DNA of 64,000 nucleotides, taken from positions 7,332-71,331 of the forward strand of contig JAEEQP010000013.1 of the NCBI GenBank assembly GCA_016285355.1, in the 5' to 3' direction. The DNA is from Bacteroidales bacterium (GTDB lineage: Bacteria > Bacteroidota > Bacteroidia > Bacteroidales > F082). Both the position numbers and the translations under genes were made by a program. How positions within the stretch are numbered: the first letter of the stretch is position 1; each line of letters begins with the position of its first letter. Under the pieces are notes generated by a model. The model saw nothing but the letters and a program-made list of their open reading frames with translations, did no database searches and was not told the origin of the DNA. Below are positions 42,525 through 49,306 of this stretch, piece after piece.

Positions 42525-43003
42525 AAGAACTCTTCGGTTACGCCCTCGGCGGCCTGATGTTCGTGCTGCTCATCCCGACCTTGATGTGGTGGGTCTCGGG
42601 AATGCCCAACTTGTTGGCTGCTCCGGTGGCAAGGATTGTGATTGCCCTCGTATTGGCGGTGCTCGGGCTGTCGCTCAGTGTGTGGTCCATCGTATACATG
42701 CGTCACAAAGGCGACGGCAACCCCATGGATGCCTTCGGGCACGAGGTGGCCCCTCGAACAAAGCACCTGATGACGGAAGGCCCTTACCGCCTGAGCCGCA
42801 ACCCCATGCTGACGGGCAGTTTCGTCTACTACGCCGGCGTTTGCGTCTGGCTCTGGACTTGGCAGGCTTTGTTGGTGTATGTTGCCTTCATCGTCATTAT
42901 GCTGCTGCAAGTGCGCAGCGAGGAGAAACGGCTCCGCCGAGATTTTGGCGAGGAGTATGAGGCGTATTGCAGGCAGATAGGGCGGTTTTGGCCGAAATTA
43001 TAA
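42512..43003 (+). CDS. ICMT-like membrane methyltransferase
   Basis: 163 aa with four membrane helices (about 8-28, 37-60, 105-120, 124-135). It shows the isoprenylcysteine/phospholipid methyltransferase pattern GPYRLSRNPML and a C-terminal RSEEKRLRRDFGEEYEAYC. It probably methylates a lipid or membrane-bound substrate with S-adenosylmethionine. It overlaps the DUF4298 gene by 13 bp. A second, unrelated ICMT-like gene is at 47243. Confidence 0.85.
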   Translation: MRKLKELFGYALGGLMFVLLIPTLMWWVSGMPNLLAAPVARIVIALVLAVLGLSLSVWSIVYMRHKGDGNPMDAFGHEVAPRTKHLMTEGPYRLSRNPMLTGSFVYYAGVCVWLWTWQALLVYVAFIVIMLLQVRSEEKRLRRDFGEEYEAYCRQIGRFWPKL

Positions 43004-43054
43004 AGACCCGACATTACATATCGGGGTGTGTTCTTGTCGCCCCTTCAGGGCTTT
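43004..43054 (+). repeat. double-hairpin repeat (CCCGACATTTC family), copy 2
   Basis: It begins AGACCCGACATTACATATCG, then GGGTGTGTTCTTGTC, and ends with hairpin GCCC-CTTCA-GGGC (43039-43051). It matches 28647-28696 over about 50 nt. The terminal stem changed from GTCC/GGAC to GCCC/GGGC while staying paired, which supports selection on the hairpin. Confidence 0.75.
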
Positions 43055-43258
43055 GCCCCACGACAGGGAAGCAGCAGCCATGTCATGCCAACGTGGGCAG
43101 GTGCATTGGCGGGCATCTATGGCTGCAGTTTATTGTATCAATCTCTTTTTCAGCATTCTACCCGACAGCAAACGACTACTGTCGACTACAAACGTTTAAT
43201 CAACGGCTTAGTCTTGACAAGGTTTGCATCTTTGCGGCATAATTAAATTCATTAGATT

Positions 43259-44362
43259 ATGACCACGAAAAAAAAGAAACCCACGGACGTCATCAAGGTT
43301 GTCGCAGATTGCGATAACCCCTGCCCACCCAAAGCAACATCCATCGACTATATCAAGGATGCAATTTACACCATCCGAGGTGTGAAAGTAATGCTTGATG
43401 CCGACCTCGCTGAAATCTATGGCTATCAAACAAGCCGTTTCAACCAACAAGTTAAGAACAACATAGAGAAATTTGATGTCGATTTCAGGTTCCAACTCAC
43501 CAAAGAAGAGTATCTTCAGATTTTGAAGTCAAAATTTTTGACCTCAAAAATCTCCATAACAGGCTCAAATCCAAATGATAACGACAATGAAACAAACTTG
43601 AAATCAAAAATTTTGACATCAAGTTGGGGTGGCAATCGGAAACTGCCCTATGTCTTTACCGAGCAAGGTGTCTATATGTTGATGACCGTTTTGAAGGGCG
43701 AATTGGCCACGCAACAGAGCAAAGCCTTGGTTCGCGCTTTTAAAGCGTTAAAAGACTTTGTCGTTGACAACACCGCACTCGTCGGGCAACGCGAACTACT
43801 ACAACTTTCGCTACAAACCACACAAAACACATCTGACATTGCCGAAATCAAAGACAACATGGTCACCAAAGCAGACTTGGCCAAGGTGGTACAAGACTTC
43901 ACCGACCCTAACACGCGTCGCGAATACCTTATTCTAAATGGCGAATCGGTGGAAGCCAACATCGCCTATTCCAGCATCTACAAGGCCGCCAAACACAGTA
44001 TCTTTGTGATTGACAACTATATCGGACTGAAAACACTTGTGCTGCTCAAAAACGCGGCTTTAGATGTACGGATAACCATCTTTAGCGACAACATTGGGCG
44101 GGGCTTGCACCAAAGTGACTACGACGACTTCCGCAACCAATACCCATCAATCCAACTGGACTTTCGTAAAACATGCGGCATCTATCACGATCGTTATATT
44201 GTGGTGGATTACGGCAGAAAAACTGAGAAGATTTACCATTGCTGGGCCTCTTCAAAGGACGCAGGCAAAAAAGTAACCACCATCACCAAAGTGACCGACC
44301 GGCAGGTCTATCATCCTTTAGTGGATGCCTTGCTTCTCAATCCTGTTTTGTCGCTAAATTGA
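43259..44362 (+). CDS. ORF6N domain protein with PLD-like C-terminal domain
   Basis: 367 aa. Residues 30-150 hold the ORF6N DNA-binding domain (IYTIRGVKVMLDADLAEIYG, then RFNQQVKNNIEKF and a FTEQGVYMLMTVL motif), an N-terminal type common on phages and mobile elements. A helical linker follows. The C-terminal 140 residues look like a phospholipase D-type fold (RYIVVDYGRKTEKIYHCWASSKD). Its role may lie in stress or defence. The remnant of a second C-terminal domain follows at 44507-44638. Confidence 0.75.
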   Translation: MTTKKKKPTDVIKVVADCDNPCPPKATSIDYIKDAIYTIRGVKVMLDADLAEIYGYQTSRFNQQVKNNIEKFDVDFRFQLTKEEYLQILKSKFLTSKISITGSNPNDNDNETNLKSKILTSSWGGNRKLPYVFTEQGVYMLMTVLKGELATQQSKALVRAFKALKDFVVDNTALVGQRELLQLSLQTTQNTSDIAEIKDNMVTKADLAKVVQDFTDPNTRREYLILNGESVEANIAYSSIYKAAKHSIFVIDNYIGLKTLVLLKNAALDVRITIFSDNIGRGLHQSDYDDFRNQYPSIQLDFRKTCGIYHDRYIVVDYGRKTEKIYHCWASSKDAGKKVTTITKVTDRQVYHPLVDALLLNPVLSLN

Positions 44363-44398
44363 TACAAAACTTTCCTTGTCTTCAACTATTGCGGCTTC

Positions 44399-44460
44399 TG
44401 TCGCTTTGCGTCATCGTGAAGTTGAGCCTGCCGCGAGCGAAGCGTGGTGGAAGCGATCCA
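44399..44460. repeat. degenerate CGTCATTGCGAGG-family element
   Basis: It starts GTCGCTTTGCGTCATCGTGAAG and ends AGCGAAGCGTGGTGG plus AAGCGATCC. It is an altered version of the 11051-11137 repeat, sitting between the ORF6N gene and its remnant. Confidence 0.55.
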
Positions 44461-44506
44461 TACTAATGACAGGCAACTGTCGCAAATTTTGCGATAGTTC
44501 CACAAC

Positions 44507-44638
44507 GCCCACGACCGCTTCCTCTGCATCGACGACACCGTCTATCATATCGGGGCCTCGCTGAAGGACTTGGGCAAGAAATGGTTCGCCTTCGGGCGCA
44601 TGGAGATTGGGGTTGAGGGGCTGCTCACAAAGATTTGA
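44507..44638 (+). pseudogene. remnant of an ORF6N/PLD-type C-terminus
   Basis: The frame from 44507 to TGA 44636-44638 reads AHDRFLCIDDTVYHIGASLKD and then LGKKWFAFGRMEIGVEGLL. The HDRFxxID and HIGASLKDLGKKWFAF pattern matches the PLD-like tail of ORF6N proteins. There is no start codon and no ORF6N part, so it is a truncated copy. Confidence 0.6.
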
Positions 44639-44733
44639 GTGGGAATGCCAAACACACCCAAATTGAGTACAACAAAAAGAGCTAAATTTAGAGGATTATT
44701 ATTACTTTTGCAGCTACAAAAGCTACAAGTAGA

Positions 44734-45495
44734 ATGTCAAATAACAAATGGACTCGAGAGGAATTAATCCTTGCGCTTGATTTGTACTTTCGCCTGCCTT
44801 TTGGACGGTTGAATCGTTCAACTCCAGAAGTAATAGAACTAGCAAATCTAATAGGACGAACCAACAATAGCGTTGCTTTGAGACTCGTCAATTTTGCCGC
44901 ATGTGACCCCGTAATCATTAATAGTGGACGCACAGGTATGCCTGGCGGATTGTCTATTTGCAAACCAATTTGGGATGAATATGATGGAAGGAAAGAAGAA
45001 TTGTTCTACGATGCTCAACAAATCAAAGCAAACCTTTCCAATAGTTCCATAGAAGACCTTATTGGCATTACCGAAAACGACCTCGTTGGCAAAGATAAAA
45101 AAGCTTTTGTTAAACAACGCGTAAACCAAGATGCATTTCGTTCCATGATTCTCAACCTTTACGAAAAACGCTGTGCGATAACTGGAATAAACATCCCTTC
45201 TCTGTTGGTTGCAAGTCATATCATCCCCTGGGCAGAGAATGAAAAGGAAAGATTGAATCCTGAAAATGGATTGTGTTTGTCCGCGTTGTATGATAAGGCT
45301 TTCGACAAAGGCTTTATCAGTTTTGATAACCAATACCGTGTAATGCTGGCCGAAAAACTCAAATTATATCAAATAGAACCTTATTACGGAAAACATTTTG
45401 CTCCTATCGAAGGACAAACTATCTCATTACCAGAATACCATAGGCCAAACAAAGAATTTCTTGAATGGCACAGGGACTGCATATTTAACAAATGA
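44734..45495 (+). CDS. HNH endonuclease family protein
   Basis: 253 aa. The N-terminus (TREELILALDLYFRLPFG) and helical region resemble McrA/HNH restriction-type proteins of Bacteroidota. The HNH core is in KRCAITGINIPSLLVASH, then HIIPWAENEKERLNPENGLCLSALYDKAFD. It is probably a DNA endonuclease. Its stop codon overlaps the next gene's start by 4 bp. No methyltransferase is nearby. Confidence 0.8.
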   Translation: MSNNKWTREELILALDLYFRLPFGRLNRSTPEVIELANLIGRTNNSVALRLVNFAACDPVIINSGRTGMPGGLSICKPIWDEYDGRKEELFYDAQQIKANLSNSSIEDLIGITENDLVGKDKKAFVKQRVNQDAFRSMILNLYEKRCAITGINIPSLLVASHIIPWAENEKERLNPENGLCLSALYDKAFDKGFISFDNQYRVMLAEKLKLYQIEPYYGKHFAPIEGQTISLPEYHRPNKEFLEWHRDCIFNK

Positions 45496-45707
45496 TGGAA
45501 AATCCTCCTAAGTATAAAATCGGTGATACCATTTATTGGTACTGTGACATGGAGCAACGAACTCACCATGCCAAAGTTGAATTCGTAAACTTTGTACATA
45601 TCGGCAGGTTTTATGAGGATATTAACTATGAAGTCGAAGTTGTCTGTTGCGGTGAAAAGAAAACTATGTTTATCGATGAATATGACGCAATGCCAACCGA
45701 CTTTTAA
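45492..45707 (+). CDS. 71-aa protein coupled to the HNH endonuclease
   Basis: ATGA overlap with the HNH gene. A small acidic protein (KYKIGDTIYWYCDMEQ start, YDAMPTDF end) with a Cys pair (VVCCGE). Its length and coupling would suit an antidote or partner, but the sequence gives no family. Confidence 0.6.
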   Translation: MMENPPKYKIGDTIYWYCDMEQRTHHAKVEFVNFVHIGRFYEDINYEVEVVCCGEKKTMFIDEYDAMPTDF

Positions 45708-45722
45708 TACCTAAATTATTGA

Positions 45723-45887
45723 TTGATTTCATATCCTTCCCCCCGCGTCCTCCTATCCATCCTCTTCTCGCCCTTGGCGGTGTTCGACCACGGCTGCGGC
45801 TCGATGCTCATCGTGTTTCTGCTTACGCTTTGCGGCTGGGTGCCGGGTGTCATCGCTGCGTTGATTCTTTTCAACAAGAACAAGTGA
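45723..45887 (+). CDS. YqaE/Pmp3 family small membrane protein
   Basis: The TTG at 45723-45725 gives 54 aa. The residues LLSILFSPLAVFDHGCGSML and LTLCGWVPGVIAALILFNKN match the Pmp3/YqaE family of two-helix membrane proteins, linked to membrane potential and stress. The family normally has an ATG a few residues from RVLLSILFPPLAV, so a TTG start or a lost start codon is possible. No promoter was identified. Confidence 0.65.
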   Translation: MISYPSPRVLLSILFSPLAVFDHGCGSMLIVFLLTLCGWVPGVIAALILFNKNK

Positions 45888-45918
45888 CAGCCAAAAGACA
45901 ATGGTATAGCAAGGCAAT

Positions 45919-46006
45919 TTGAGATTTTTTTTGATAACTTTTGAGAATTTTTTTGATAACTTTTGAGAATTTTTCTCTATAGAATTGAGAATTTTTTACT
46001 ATTTTT
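45919..46006 (+). repeat. four 22-bp direct repeats overlapping a promoter
   Basis: TTGAG starts at 45919, 45941, 45963 and 45985, exactly 22 bp apart. The unit is TTGAGAATTTTTTTGATAAC plus two bases, with the later units less conserved. The last unit runs into the -7 element TATTTTTG (46000-46007) of the ATPase gene. Helical phasing of two turns suggests a multimeric regulator binding site. Confidence 0.7.
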
Positions 46007-46027
46007 GCATCGTGAAATCAGATAGTT

Positions 46028-47227
46028 ATGTTTAAAAGACCACAATTCAAAGAGCTAAAATCAAGATTGTCGGAGCCAAAAGACAAGATTCAAACGATAT
46101 CAGGTCCCCGACAAGTTGGTAAATCGACTATGGTCAAGCAGGTGCTGCAAGAGACCGACATTCCTTATTTGTCGGTTAGCGCAGACAATGTGCCCAAAAC
46201 AAATACTTTCTGGATCAGCGAGATGTGGGCTACAGCACGGGCCAGAATGAAGGCCACTCATGCACAAGAGTTTCTGTTGGTTATCGACGAGGTGCATAAG
46301 TTGGATAACTGGAGTGAGGCGGTCAAAAAGGAATGGGATGATGACACAAGAAATGACATCAACATGAAAGTGGTCATCTTGGGTTCTTCGCGACTGTTGC
46401 TGAAAGATGGGCTAACAGAATCACTGGCTGGACGTTATGAACTGATAAGAATGCCACATTGGAGTTACAGCGAAATGCACGAGGCTTTCGATATGGACTT
46501 AGACCAATACATCTACTTTGGAGGCTACCCCGGTGGAGCTAAGTATATTCATGACGAACGTCGTTGGCGAAGGTATATCAAAGACAGCATTATTGCGCCT
46601 GCCATTGAACGTGACATTCTGACAACTAAAACCATCTATAAGCCTGTATTGATGCGACAACTCTTTGACTTGGGATGTATGTACTCTAGCAAGGAGCTAT
46701 CGCTGAACAAGATGTTGGGACAATTGCAGGATGTTGGAAATGTGACAACACTTGCAGGCTATTTAAACACATTAGGAGAAGGGCGCCTTCTGTGCGGTCT
46801 TCAGAAATATGCACAAGACGAAGCGCGCAAGTACAACTCTGTACCCAAACTGATGGTTTACAATACAGCACTACTCACAGCTCAGACCAACACAACCTTC
46901 CCAAAGGTCTTTACCACCCCTGACTTGTGGGGCAGATGGGTGGAAAGTGCCGTTGGTGCCTATCTGCTCAATCAAGCCGATGAATACGATTACAAAGTGT
47001 ACTATTGGCGCGAAAACAATGATGAGGTGGATTTCATCATAGAGTTTGGTGGACAACTTATAGCCATCGAAGTGAAAAGTGGGAAACGCAGCGCAAACGA
47101 AGGCTTAAAGATCTTCACCAACAAGTTTCATCCCTTGCGGTCTTTCGTGGTAGGAACAGACGGCATTCCTGTCGAGGAATTCCTCTCCTGGGACTTGGGG
47201 AATTTATTAGAGTCAAATCCATCATAA
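46028..47227 (+). CDS. DUF4143-type ATPase with PD-(D/E)XK-like tail
   Basis: 399 aa. N-terminal AAA domain with P-loop ISGPRQVGKSTMVKQVL and Walker B LLVIDEVHKLD. The C-terminal DUF4143 domain ends EVDFIIEFGGQLIAIEVKSGK, the D-x(n)-E-x-K nuclease-like pattern. Function is unknown, and the family is frequent near mobile or conflict genes. The four 22-bp repeats upstream probably regulate it. Confidence 0.85.
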   Translation: MFKRPQFKELKSRLSEPKDKIQTISGPRQVGKSTMVKQVLQETDIPYLSVSADNVPKTNTFWISEMWATARARMKATHAQEFLLVIDEVHKLDNWSEAVKKEWDDDTRNDINMKVVILGSSRLLLKDGLTESLAGRYELIRMPHWSYSEMHEAFDMDLDQYIYFGGYPGGAKYIHDERRWRRYIKDSIIAPAIERDILTTKTIYKPVLMRQLFDLGCMYSSKELSLNKMLGQLQDVGNVTTLAGYLNTLGEGRLLCGLQKYAQDEARKYNSVPKLMVYNTALLTAQTNTTFPKVFTTPDLWGRWVESAVGAYLLNQADEYDYKVYYWRENNDEVDFIIEFGGQLIAIEVKSGKRSANEGLKIFTNKFHPLRSFVVGTDGIPVEEFLSWDLGNLLESNPS

Positions 47228-47242
47228 GTAATACTTAAACCC

Positions 47243-47914
47243 ATGAACACCAACCTCTTCCTTCAATCCCTAACCAAATTCCTCCTAGGAGTCGTTATCC
47301 TAGGATTGTTGATTTTTTTGCCCGCAGGCTCGTTCCACTATTGGCAGGGCTGGCTGCTGATGGGTATCCTTTTTGTGCCGATGTTCGTCGCGGGGCTCAT
47401 CATGATGGCCAAGAACCCGGAACTGCTCCGCAAACGGCTGAATGCCAAGGAACAGGAGAAAGAACAAAAGACCGTCGTAGCGCTGAGTGGCGTGCTGTTT
47501 ATCGCTGCTTTTGTCGTGGCTGGCTTAAATTGGCGCTTCCAATGGTGCGTGCTACCCGATTGGGCCGTTTGGGTGGCTGCGGCACTCTTCTTAGTGTGTT
47601 ATCTCTTGTATGCAGAGGTGCTGCGCGAAAACACCTACCTCTCGCGGACCATCGAGGTGCAGGAACACCAGAAAGTCGTCGACACAGGCCTTTACGGCAT
47701 TGTCCGCCACCCGATGTACATGGCCACCACCATCCTCTTCCTGATGATGCCTTTGGTGTTAGCCTCGCCCATCTCCTTCGGCATCATGCTGCTCTATATC
47801 CCCCTCATTGCCAAGCGCATCCGCAACGAGGAAGCCGTGTTGGAACAAGGATTAGAGGGCTACAGCGAATACAAACAACGAGTGAAATATAGAGTTTTGC
47901 CTTTTATCTGGTAA
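47243..47914 (+). CDS. ICMT-like membrane methyltransferase
   Basis: 223 aa, about five membrane helices (10-35, 38-56, 82-96, 107-122, 156-185). It carries DTGLYGIVRHPMYMATTILF and the terminal RIRNEEAVLEQGLEGYSEYK, typical of isoprenylcysteine/phospholipid methyltransferases. It starts 15 bp after the ATPase gene stop and is likely co-transcribed. It is not closely similar to the copy at 42512-43003. Confidence 0.85.
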   Translation: MNTNLFLQSLTKFLLGVVILGLLIFLPAGSFHYWQGWLLMGILFVPMFVAGLIMMAKNPELLRKRLNAKEQEKEQKTVVALSGVLFIAAFVVAGLNWRFQWCVLPDWAVWVAAALFLVCYLLYAEVLRENTYLSRTIEVQEHQKVVDTGLYGIVRHPMYMATTILFLMMPLVLASPISFGIMLLYIPLIAKRIRNEEAVLEQGLEGYSEYKQRVKYRVLPFIW

Positions 47915-47940
47915 CCTTAAAAACGCGTATCTTTGCCCCC

Positions 47941-48651
47941 ATGAAACCCAAACTCGTTCTCTTCGACCTTGACGGCACGTTGCTCAACACCATCGCCGAC
48001 CTCAGCGAAGCCGTCAACCACGCCCTGAAGCTACGTGACCTGCCGCTGCACTCGTTGGAGGAAATCACAAAAATGGTCGGCCACGGCGTGCGCAACCTCA
48101 TCACACAGGCATTGCCCGCCGAGCTGCGCGACGACACAGCCACTGTGGATGCCGTCCTAACCGACTTCACGGACTACTACTTCGCCCATATCGACGTGTA
48201 TACCCAGCCCTACCCCGGGATACCTGAACTCATCACGGCACTGCACCGCAACGGCATCCTGTTGGCCGTCGCTTCCAACAAGTTCCAAGCGGGGACGGAA
48301 TACCTCATCAAGGAGTTCTTTCCCGACATTCCTTTCGTCGCCGTATTAGGCAACCGCCCTGGTTTCCCGCTCAAGCCCGACCCCGAGATTGTCGGCGAGG
48401 TGCTACGCAAGGCAGGCGTCAAGAAAGAAGATGCCGTCATGGTCGGCGATTCACCCACCGACATGAGGACTGCCGCCAACGGTGGCATCATGGGCATCGC
48501 CGTCGGATGGGGCTATCGTGATATGAAGGACATGACCAATTGGGGAATCAGCCCTTCGACCCTTCGAGAGGCCTCAGGGACCGCAGGCTCAGGGACCGAA
48601 TTTCATGTAGTCGAAACCGTCGAAGAACTAAAAAAGCTGCTCTTGCCATGA
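47941..48651 (+). CDS. gph: HAD family phosphatase (phosphoglycolate phosphatase-like)
   Basis: 236 aa with the HAD nucleophile motif LVLFDLDGTLLNT near the N-terminus, VASNKFQAGTEYL as motif II region, and MVGDSPTDMRTAAN as motif IV. The cap type fits Gph/PGP subfamily I. A palindromic repeat (48551-48597) lies inside the coding frame near the C-terminus (NWGISPSTLREASGTAGSG), changing an otherwise conserved tail. It overlaps the vsr gene by 4 bp. Confidence 0.82.
   Translation: MKPKLVLFDLDGTLLNTIADLSEAVNHALKLRDLPLHSLEEITKMVGHGVRNLITQALPAELRDDTATVDAVLTDFTDYYFAHIDVYTQPYPGIPELITALHRNGILLAVASNKFQAGTEYLIKEFFPDIPFVAVLGNRPGFPLKPDPEIVGEVLRKAGVKKEDAVMVGDSPTDMRTAANGGIMGIAVGWGYRDMKDMTNWGISPSTLREASGTAGSGTEFHVVETVEELKKLLLP
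48551..48597. repeat. in-frame palindromic element (GGCCCTTCGAC family), doubled
   Basis: It starts GCCCTTCGACCCTTCGAGAG and ends GCAGGCTCAGGGACC. It is the longer, partly duplicated form also seen at 9076-9123. It lies in the HAD gene without breaking the frame. Confidence 0.7.
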
Positions 48652-49169
48652 CCGACAAGATGACTCCTGCCCAGCGGCACTACTGCATGTCGCGCATCCA
48701 CGGCAAGGCTACGAAGCCCGAACTGAAAGTGCGGCAATGGCTGTGGCGGCATGGCTATCGCTATCGGCTCAACGTGAAAAGTGTGCCGGGCAAGCCCGAC
48801 ATTGTGATGCGCAAGTATCGTACGGCTATTTTTGTGAACGGTTGCTTCTGGCATGGGCATGAAGGCTGCGACAAGTTCAAGATGCCGCAAACCAATGTCT
48901 CGTTTTGGGAGCATAAAATCAGCCGCAATCGAGAGCGTGATCAACAGAACTATCAAGTGCTGCACGACAATGGCTGGCAGGTCATTGTGGTGTGGGAATG
49001 TCAGTTGGTGCCCAAGCGCATTGAGGAAACGATGCTACGGATAGAACTATTGCTGAATGAGCATTTTTTGGCCTTGCACCAGCCGAAAGTGGTGCCTTAC
49101 GATTTCGAAAAGGACACTGGTTTTTCAATGGCCGCCGAGGAGATTACCTATTCTCGTAAGCTTCCTTAG
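48648..49169 (+). CDS. vsr: very short patch repair endonuclease
   Basis: The start ATG 48648-48650 overlaps the HAD stop (ATGA), giving 173 aa. The sequence MTPAQRHYCMSRIHGKATKP and LNVKSVPGKPDIVMRKYR is followed by the zinc/catalytic region FVNGCFWHGHEGCDKFKMP and the late WECQL. This is Vsr, which repairs T:G mismatches made by deamination of 5-methylcytosine. Vsr is usually next to a C5 methyltransferase, but none lies within this window. Confidence 0.88.
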   Translation: MTDKMTPAQRHYCMSRIHGKATKPELKVRQWLWRHGYRYRLNVKSVPGKPDIVMRKYRTAIFVNGCFWHGHEGCDKFKMPQTNVSFWEHKISRNRERDQQNYQVLHDNGWQVIVVWECQLVPKRIEETMLRIELLLNEHFLALHQPKVVPYDFEKDTGFSMAAEEITYSRKLP

Positions 49170-49272
49170 CATCGGCATAATCCGAAGTCACGCCGTCATC
49201 TGTAAAGGTATGGACGAAAAACGGCTTGCTTTCTTCCTCTTCGTTCTTTTTGTTGTTTTCGCTTTCACTCAT
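49144..49272 (-). CDS. small acidic protein, 42 aa
   Basis: ATG at 49270-49272 opens 42 codons: acidic and Lys-rich first half (SESENNKKNEEEESKPFF), then FTDDGVTSDYADAKEAYENR. It overlaps the 3' end of vsr by 26 bp on the opposite strand. The composition looks coding, but no family or promoter could be assigned. Confidence 0.4.
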   Translation of the reverse strand: MSESENNKKNEEEESKPFFVHTFTDDGVTSDYADAKEAYENR

Positions 49273-49306
49273 TTTTCCAAATCGTTTCAAATCAAACACT
49301 TATATT

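Noticed and set aside
45716..45901. 61-codon minus-strand ORF
   Set aside because: It is antisense to the YqaE/Pmp3-like frame, which matches a known family.
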